Below, piece by piece: positions 63,716 to 64,000 of a DNA stretch of 64,000 bases. The stretch is from Fodinibius sp052060035. GTDB taxonomy: Bacteria; Bacteroidota; Rhodothermia; Balneolales; Balneolaceae. The stretch lies in NCBI RefSeq assembly GCF_052060035.1, contig NZ_JBPOEA010000006.1, forward strand, positions 62,001-126,000, in the 5' to 3' direction. Positions within the stretch are counted from its first letter, which is position 1; every line of letters starts with the position of its first letter. Under the pieces are notes generated by a model. That model was not told the DNA's origin. It saw nothing but the letters and a program-made list of their open reading frames with translations, and ran no database searches. Both the position numbers and the translations under genes were made by a program.

Positions 63716-64000
63716 ATGTTCGATTTTTTATTTAACAGATTTAAGGAAGTACCTAAATTCAATCAGTATTACCCAACTTTAGAGGGAGCGAGTCAAGATC
63801 AACGAAGGTATTTCAACTGGTTTATCAAAGAATTGGAAAAGGGTAAAACACCAGATATACAAGGTAATTTATCTTACGTTTTTTTAGTTCTGTATATAAC
63901 TATCAATAGGTTTATTAAAGATCGTAATTACGATCAATTATCAGATAATTTTGAAGCTCTTAAACCATATATCTATGAGTACGATACTATTGAAAAGTAT
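63716..64000 (+). CDS. Partial gene, TerB-N-like start
   Basis: An open frame from an ATG 2 bases after the Abi-alpha-like stop runs 95 residues to the window edge without a stop. The pattern Q-R-R-Y-F-N-W-F near residue 33, then G-N-L-S-Y-V-F-L-V-L-Y-I-T-I-N near 51 and an acidic end resembles the TerB-N domain found in bacterial stress and defence-associated proteins. The call rests on a short stretch and is tentative. The frame is AT-rich like its upstream neighbour. Confidence 0.5.
   Translation, partial: MFDFLFNRFKEVPKFNQYYPTLEGASQDQRRYFNWFIKELEKGKTPDIQGNLSYVFLVLYITINRFIKDRNYDQLSDNFEALKPYIYEYDTIEKY

Overview
The window looks like the chromosome of a Bacteroidota-related bacterium, most likely Balneolota (the Balneola/Gracilimonas/Fodinibius group). 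The reasons are the protein families (DUF5683 next to parAB, DUF6588-like and DUF5723-like envelope proteins, DUF2914 proteins, two M23 peptidases, a secreted M1 peptidase and a carboxypeptidase-Q-like enzyme), the moderate GC content by eye, the rarity of Shine-Dalgarno sequences, and several TTG/GTG starts. The assignment rests on family recall, not on a search. I found no rRNA, tRNA or CRISPR array. No stretch longer than about 300 bases lacks a gene.

Layout. 1-8.8 kb: tail of a UvrD/PcrA helicase, outer-membrane protein, lon, rsgA, DUF6588-like protein, TRIC channel, DUF2914 protein, hydroxyacid dehydrogenase. 8.8-16.1 kb: polA, SpoIIE-type phosphatase, transketolase, TPR protein. 16.3-19.6 kb: operon parA-parB-DUF5683-LOG on the minus strand with a parS-like element upstream. 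19.7-30.2 kb: alanine dehydrogenase, a small winged-helix protein with an operator-like inverted repeat, an aerotolerance-type set (DUF58, DUF4381-like, VWA) interrupted by an inverted M23 lipoprotein gene, mfd and a Sua5/TsaC enzyme. 30.2-38.2 kb: M1 and M42 peptidases, a REP-like spacer, thioesterase, HD hydrolase, then the operon mgtE-thyA-folA. 38.4-47.9 kb: FAD oxidoreductase, endonuclease V, aromatic amino acid decarboxylase, a coupled SDR-Rieske oxygenase-M28 membrane peptidase run, DUF971 and CoA-binding proteins. 48-53.4 kb: second DUF2914 protein, FKBP, O-methyltransferase, then an acyltransferase/CrtC/glycosyltransferase group that could finish an acylated carotenoid glycoside. 53.5-61.2 kb: Xer recombinase, hpf, hprK, M23 peptidase, carboxypeptidase Q, trmH, CBS protein, orphan response regulator, hydrolase.

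61.3-64 kb is the accessory part and the most interesting. A tyrosine recombinase with the extra patch and C-terminal signature of integron integrases (IntI) lies on the minus strand. Its last 17 codons are duplicated as a 50-bp direct repeat on the far side of a small GIY-YIG nuclease gene, so the nuclease gene looks like a unit inserted at the 3' end of intI that regenerated that end. The two copies differ by one synonymous base. On the other side of intI, where attI and cassettes would be expected, the sequence turns AT-rich and carries an Abi-alpha/DUF4393-like gene followed after 2 bases by a gene whose start resembles a TerB-N domain; the window ends inside it. This may be the edge of a chromosomal integron or of a defence island.
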